From Chryseobacterium gleum (GTDB taxonomy: Bacteria; Bacteroidota; Bacteroidia; Flavobacteriales_D; Crocinitomicaceae), in the NCBI GenBank assembly GCA_945902775.1, contig CAMDMY010000002.1, forward strand, positions 23,604 to 87,603: 64,000 nt of DNA. The letters are read 5' to 3'. Below, in pieces: positions 60,752 to 64,000 of this stretch. The notes below the pieces were generated by a model. It did no database searches. It was not told where the DNA came from and saw only the letters and a program-made list of their open reading frames with translations. Position numbers and translations under genes: made by a program. How positions within the stretch are numbered: position 1 is the stretch's first letter; each line of letters starts with the position of its first letter.

Positions 60752-60794
60752 CCTTTCAACCTTAATCTTATACTCAGTCTCAGTCTCAACCTCA
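60752..60794. repeat. Short ctcaacc/tctcagtc repeats at the porZ end
   Basis: tttcaaccttaatctta, tactcagtctcagtctcaacctcaa: a run of related 6-9 bp units like those at 49.7 kb, in the porZ-recO gap. Confidence 0.4.
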
Positions 60795-63095
60795 ATTAAC
60801 CACCACCACTTTTCCAACTTTTCTACCTTTTCCATCCGTTTCGTTTGGAGCTGTCCAAAATAAATAAACACCTCCTTTTACGCGTTCTCCGTTTACTGTT
60901 TTTCCATCCCAAGTAGCTGTTCCTCCATTTGAAGTTGTTTTGTAAACTAAATTTCCGGCAACGTCTGTTACATTTATATCTGAGTCATATTGAATTCCTT
61001 GAATCGTAATAAGTCCATTAAAATCTGGTTTTACAGGATTTGGAAACACTTTTACATTTGAATATTCTGTATCTCCTTCAGATGCATCAGCTCTATAAGA
61101 AACCAATCCTTTATCTGTTGCAATAAATAATTCACCCGTTTTATGGTTGAATGCCATGTCTAAAATAACATTTGAAATCAGGGGAGAATTGTCTGTTGTA
61201 AAATTTTGGATGATTTCATTTCCATCTGGAGAAAGCAAAAAGATCCCCGTATTAGCCGTTCCAAACCATTTCCTATTCCCTCCATCTACCTCTATATCAG
61301 TAATATATGTTTTCCCTAATAAATACTCATTTTCTCCTTCAAAGCGTAATTTGATTCGTTGAGCATTGAAAGCAGTTGTACTCGTGAAAATATTATCTGA
61401 ATTATATAAAATCGCAAAACCACTTTCTGTTCCGATCCAAATTTCATTATTAAAATCAGCAGCCAAAGCAGTTACTTGATTACTTGGAAGTCCACCATTT
61501 CCATCTGTTGTATTTACAATTTTAATTTTATCATCACTAAGTGTTTCGATCGTTTTGTTGTCTTTTAACCCAACTAATCCAACACTTGGAACAGCTAACC
61601 ATTTATTTCCATTATAGTCGATTACAATTTTATTAATTGATTTGTTTATGCAGTTACTCCCTAAATTAATTGTTTGCCATTTTTGATCTTTTGTCAATAC
61701 TTTCAGAGGATTACTACAAAATCCATTTCCAATCCACAAATTGCCTAATTCATCGTATTTCAAAGCACTTATCATCGCTTCTGTATCCCACATGGTACTT
61801 TCGATAGGTGAATTTTCAACGGTGTAAATTTTGGAAGCTGTTTTTCCATTTTCAAAAATGGTCAATGGTATTTCAGAGAATGTTCCAACTGCCATTTGAT
61901 TGGTGTTATTTGGATTTATTGCGGATGTTAAATTGTCCCAAAAATTTGTATTTAACCACATTGGTTCTGAATTACGATCAAAAGAGGTCCAATTTTCATC
62001 TTGAAAGATGTAGGTTCCTGACGTATTCCAAGTCATATTATGCCCATTCAAACCACCAGAAGAAACAATCAATTTATCCTTAGAACATTCAACAGAGTAG
62101 AATTTATCTCCCGTTGGGCCTTGAAAATCAATATGTTCACCATATCCGTTAATGAATCTGACTAGACCATTATATTTATCGGCTATCCACACACTATTTT
62201 TATATAAAAAGGAGCGATTTGAAGAAACCCCAGAGACACCATAAAATTTAGATAATGAATAATCAGAATTCATCACTTTAACACCAGCATCAATATTAAT
62301 TGCTAATTTATTATCTAGTATATTGATCGAATTAATTTCAAAATTTTCGCTTTTATTGAATACCAAATCTAACCCCGAATTTTTCACACAGTAAACAGTA
62401 TCTTTTCCGTAATCCGGTAAAGAGTAAAGTAGATAAAACTGATTATTAATAACCTCAATTTCTGAATATTTGGCAGTTAAATTTGTATTAATAGGAACCC
62501 TTGTATCTATATTCCATTGAGTGTAATCCGCTAGAGCAGTATTATTTATATTGCTTTTTAGAAGTTTTTTTTCGGTTAATGCAAAAATTGAATCGTTTTT
62601 GAAACTAATATCTAGAATAGGGTCATTTGTTTTAGTAGGATAATAGGTTTCTCGTACTTCAAATTTAACCGGATCAAATTTAATAATAGAAAAATTGGTA
62701 GCGATGTAAATGTAATTATTGAAAGATATGATTTTGTTAATTCGTTTAGAACCATTTATTTGCGCTAATTTAATAGCGGGTATATTTTCAATGTGGTTAT
62801 TTTGAAGTCGATCAATATTTCCATTTTCATATCCTATATATACTGCTTGATTATCTTGATCTAACCCAAGGCAAGTAATTGAAATATCTGATAATCCGTT
62901 TACGTTTGTCCACAAACTTTTTTCAGAATTCTCAATATCATATTCTAAAACACCATCCTTAAAAGCACTGTAAACTATATTGTTGGCTACAACAACATCA
63001 AGAGAATTTTTGTTTGGAACGTGTAATCTCCACTGACCTGTACCAATTTGGCCGTATAGAGTACTACTTATTAAAAGTGCAAAAAGTATTCTCAT
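60792..63095 (-). CDS. porZ: PorZ, T9SS beta-propeller component with sorting-type C-terminal domain
   Basis: 767 residues. A signal peptide (LFALLISSTLYGQ) is followed by the PorZ N-terminal pattern IGTGQWRLHVPNKNSLDVVV and YSAFKDGVLEYDIENSEKSL. Residues about 25-670 are two-component-regulator-like propeller repeats (NGLSDISITCLGLDQDNQAV, GLPSNQVTALAADFNNEIWI, YITDIEVDGGNRKWFGTANT). The C-terminal about 80 residues (VKVFPNPVKPDFNGLI, then GNLVYKTTSNGGTATWDGKT) are a T9SS-type domain. In Porphyromonas gingivalis PorZ sits in the cell-surface attachment complex that anchors cargo. Its presence agrees with the three T9SS cargo genes here. Confidence 0.87.
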   Translation of the reverse strand: MRILFALLISSTLYGQIGTGQWRLHVPNKNSLDVVVANNIVYSAFKDGVLEYDIENSEKSLWTNVNGLSDISITCLGLDQDNQAVYIGYENGNIDRLQNNHIENIPAIKLAQINGSKRINKIISFNNYIYIATNFSIIKFDPVKFEVRETYYPTKTNDPILDISFKNDSIFALTEKKLLKSNINNTALADYTQWNIDTRVPINTNLTAKYSEIEVINNQFYLLYSLPDYGKDTVYCVKNSGLDLVFNKSENFEINSINILDNKLAINIDAGVKVMNSDYSLSKFYGVSGVSSNRSFLYKNSVWIADKYNGLVRFINGYGEHIDFQGPTGDKFYSVECSKDKLIVSSGGLNGHNMTWNTSGTYIFQDENWTSFDRNSEPMWLNTNFWDNLTSAINPNNTNQMAVGTFSEIPLTIFENGKTASKIYTVENSPIESTMWDTEAMISALKYDELGNLWIGNGFCSNPLKVLTKDQKWQTINLGSNCINKSINKIVIDYNGNKWLAVPSVGLVGLKDNKTIETLSDDKIKIVNTTDGNGGLPSNQVTALAADFNNEIWIGTESGFAILYNSDNIFTSTTAFNAQRIKLRFEGENEYLLGKTYITDIEVDGGNRKWFGTANTGIFLLSPDGNEIIQNFTTDNSPLISNVILDMAFNHKTGELFIATDKGLVSYRADASEGDTEYSNVKVFPNPVKPDFNGLITIQGIQYDSDINVTDVAGNLVYKTTSNGGTATWDGKTVNGERVKGGVYLFWTAPNETDGKGRKVGKVVVVN

Positions 63096-63176
63096 TCAAT
63101 TTTTGTTTGTAATATACAACGAATATTCACCAAAATTATTTGATTTAGTGAGATTTTACAATTTAATAGCTTTTTA

Positions 63177-63209
63177 TTTTGGTGAATTGTACTTCTGTAC
63201 TTACATTTG
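63177..63209 (+). promoter_or_regulatory. Promoter of tRNA-Arg
   Basis: TTTTG (63177-63181), a 20-nt spacer and TACATTTG (63202-63209) match the consensus. The mature tRNA starts 15 bases after the -7 box. Confidence 0.75.
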
Positions 63210-63223
63210 ACTACCAATAAAAT

Positions 63224-63297
63224 GGCTGCGTGGCGCAATTGAATAGCGCATCAGATTTCGGCTCTGAGGGTTACAGGTTTGAATCCTGTCGCGGTCA
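63224..63297 (+). tRNA. tRNA-Arg(UCG) with unusual D- and T-loops
   Basis: A 74-nt cloverleaf: acceptor GGCTGCG with CGCGGTC (two G-U pairs), D-stem GCGC/GCGC, anticodon stem TCAGA/TCTGA with loop TTTCGGC (anticodon TCG), T-stem ACAGG/CCTGT, discriminator A. The D-loop AATTGAATA has A at position 19 where G is near-universal, and the T-loop TTTGAAT has T at position 56 where C is near-universal. CCA not encoded. Confidence 0.93.
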
Positions 63298-63308
63298 CAA
63301 TTCATCTT

Positions 63309-63342
63309 AAAGCCCTATTCCGAAAAGGTTTGGGGCTTTTTA
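63309..63342 (+). terminator. Terminator of tRNA-Arg
   Basis: aaagccc (63309-63315) pairs with gggcttt (63333-63339), with weak extra inner pairing (cc/gg), followed by T residues. Confidence 0.7.
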
Positions 63343-63540
63343 TTGCATGGACCCCAAGCGAAGAACATGAGGGATTTCTATTCGTTTCCCTTGATTTTAC
63401 TATGTTTTTGAAAAATAAATGGTTGAAATATTATTTAGGGACTAATTAAGCGTTTTTCTCGAATTATTGGATTTAATGGTAAACCACGAAATAAAGTTAA
63501 CTAAATTCAGAATAGAAGGAGTAAACAAACAAAACTATAA
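63343..63540. other. Gene-free stretch between tRNA-Arg terminator and the insertion sequence
   Basis: About 200 AT-rich bases with no coding frame that I can support and no obvious remnant of the tRNA 3' end that would mark an attachment site. Confidence 0.5.
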
Positions 63541-63560
63541 ACCTCAGTTCGATTAAAAAA
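63541..63560. mobile_element. Candidate terminal inverted repeat of the IS982-type element
   Basis: The sequence starting acctcagttcgattaaaa begins 12 bases outside the transposase stop. IS982-family ends often begin ACC and contain a TTCG-like core, which this fits loosely. The other end is outside the window, so the repeat cannot be verified. Confidence 0.35.
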
Positions 63561-64000
63561 GTGCTATTTGATTGGTGTTTTCGACATCAAATCTTATAGC
63601 TGGTTTCTTTGGAAAAAAACTATATGCAATTAGTCCTGAAATTAAATTTGAAATAAAGTTTTCAAAACTTCGATGACGTGAATTTTCAACTTGACAAATA
63701 TTTTTTAATTCATCATTTATTGTTTCAATAATTGACCTTTTTCTAAGTAATATTTTATCCTTTAGTTCTAGCAAACAATTCTTCATTTTATCTCTTATTC
63801 CAGTAATTAATTGAACTCCATCAACAAATAAAAGTTGAGTAAGTTTGGCTGAAATGTACCCTTTATCTCCATAAAGTTTTCCTTTTATTTTACTCAAAAA
63901 TTTCGAATCATTTAATGGAGCTCTATCATCAACATTACCCTGTGTAATAACAAAATTTAATATGTCACCTTTCTCATTTACAATTAGATGCAATTTAAAT
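63553..64000 (-). CDS. IS982-family transposase, C-terminal part (cut by window edge)
   Basis: About 148 residues are visible. The frame is open to the edge: the codons before the TTG at 63993 read Phe-Lys, giving FKLHLIVNEKGDILNFVITQ, a typical internal IS982 segment, so the true start is beyond the window. Diagnostic pieces are GNVDDRAPL (DDE Asp), LYGDKGYISAKL, LITGIRDKMKN, LLRKRSIIETINDEL (DDE Glu) and NSRHRSFENFISNL. The visible part is intact, without stops or frameshifts. The full protein in this family is about 290 residues. Confidence 0.88.
   Translation of the reverse strand, partial: FKLHLIVNEKGDILNFVITQGNVDDRAPLNDSKFLSKIKGKLYGDKGYISAKLTQLLFVDGVQLITGIRDKMKNCLLELKDKILLRKRSIIETINDELKNICQVENSRHRSFENFISNLISGLIAYSFFPKKPAIRFDVENTNQIALF

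Noticed and set aside
1..64000. CRISPR arrays, rRNA operon, replication origin
   Set aside because: No regularly spaced repeats, rRNA-like sequence or DnaA-box cluster were noticed on reading.

Overview
The window is low-GC (roughly one third G+C, estimated by eye) chromosomal DNA from a member of the Bacteroidota, most likely order Flavobacteriales. The signs are Bacteroidota-type promoters (TTTG, about 19 nt, TAnnTTTG) before many genes, few Shine-Dalgarno sequences, type IX secretion system (T9SS) cargo and PorZ, alternative complex III, and a class II LysRS with a C-terminal tail. No genus is assigned; a Fluviicola- or Crocinitomix-like lineage is a guess from gene style.

Layout. 1-3.1 kb: tail of an unknown gene, a polysaccharide flippase, an enoyl-CoA hydratase and HemJ. 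3.1-3.55 kb: gene-free, with REP-like inverted repeats. 3.55-8.5 kb: ppk1, tatD, an ORF6N/HKD-like fusion gene and type I asparaginase. 8.5-11.6 kb: envelope proteins of unknown function and an HTH regulator. 11.7-20.7 kb: CvpA, a small outer-membrane protein, two glycosyltransferases, a 1535-residue T9SS adhesin-like protein and an atypical SDR. 20.7-29.8 kb: PhoD-type phosphatase, universal stress protein, lipoprotein, outer-membrane protein, the feoA-feoB-Cys-rich peptide operon (the last a 43-codon gene), an orphan solute-binding lipoprotein, a HEAT-like protein and a SPOR protein.

30.1-42.0 kb is the metabolic core: actABCDEF (alternative complex III, menaquinol oxidation) followed directly by coxB-coxA (aa3-type oxidase), closed by a strong terminator. 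This arrangement should encode a quinol:cytochrome c oxidoreductase/oxidase supercomplex. 42.0-44.0 kb: ruvB and queG. 44.1-49.7 kb: a LamG/T9SS protein, a DUF1800-DUF1501 pair and a lipoprotein. 49.8-57.0 kb: lysS, dxs, an enlarged FucP-like MFS transporter, a DUF3754 protein and a small hypothetical. 57.2-58.7 kb: a Fic protein with repeated operator-like motifs, and tRNA-Leu(CAA). 58.8-63.1 kb: hutI, recO and porZ. 63.2-64.0 kb: tRNA-Arg(UCG) and an IS982-family transposase cut by the window edge.

Most of the window is ordinary core genome. I see no CRISPR array, prophage, toxin-antitoxin cassette or obvious new multi-gene system. The best leads are the ORF6N-HKD fusion protein, the SDR without its catalytic Tyr and Lys, the tRNA-Arg with an apparent A19-U56 replacement of G19-C56, the operator cluster before the Fic gene, the MFS transporter with an inserted extra transmembrane pair, and the His-rich tails on three respiratory subunits. 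Several apparent N-termini run into promoter elements, so I moved starts for ppk1, ruvB, dxs and the outer-membrane protein at 23.7-24.5 kb.
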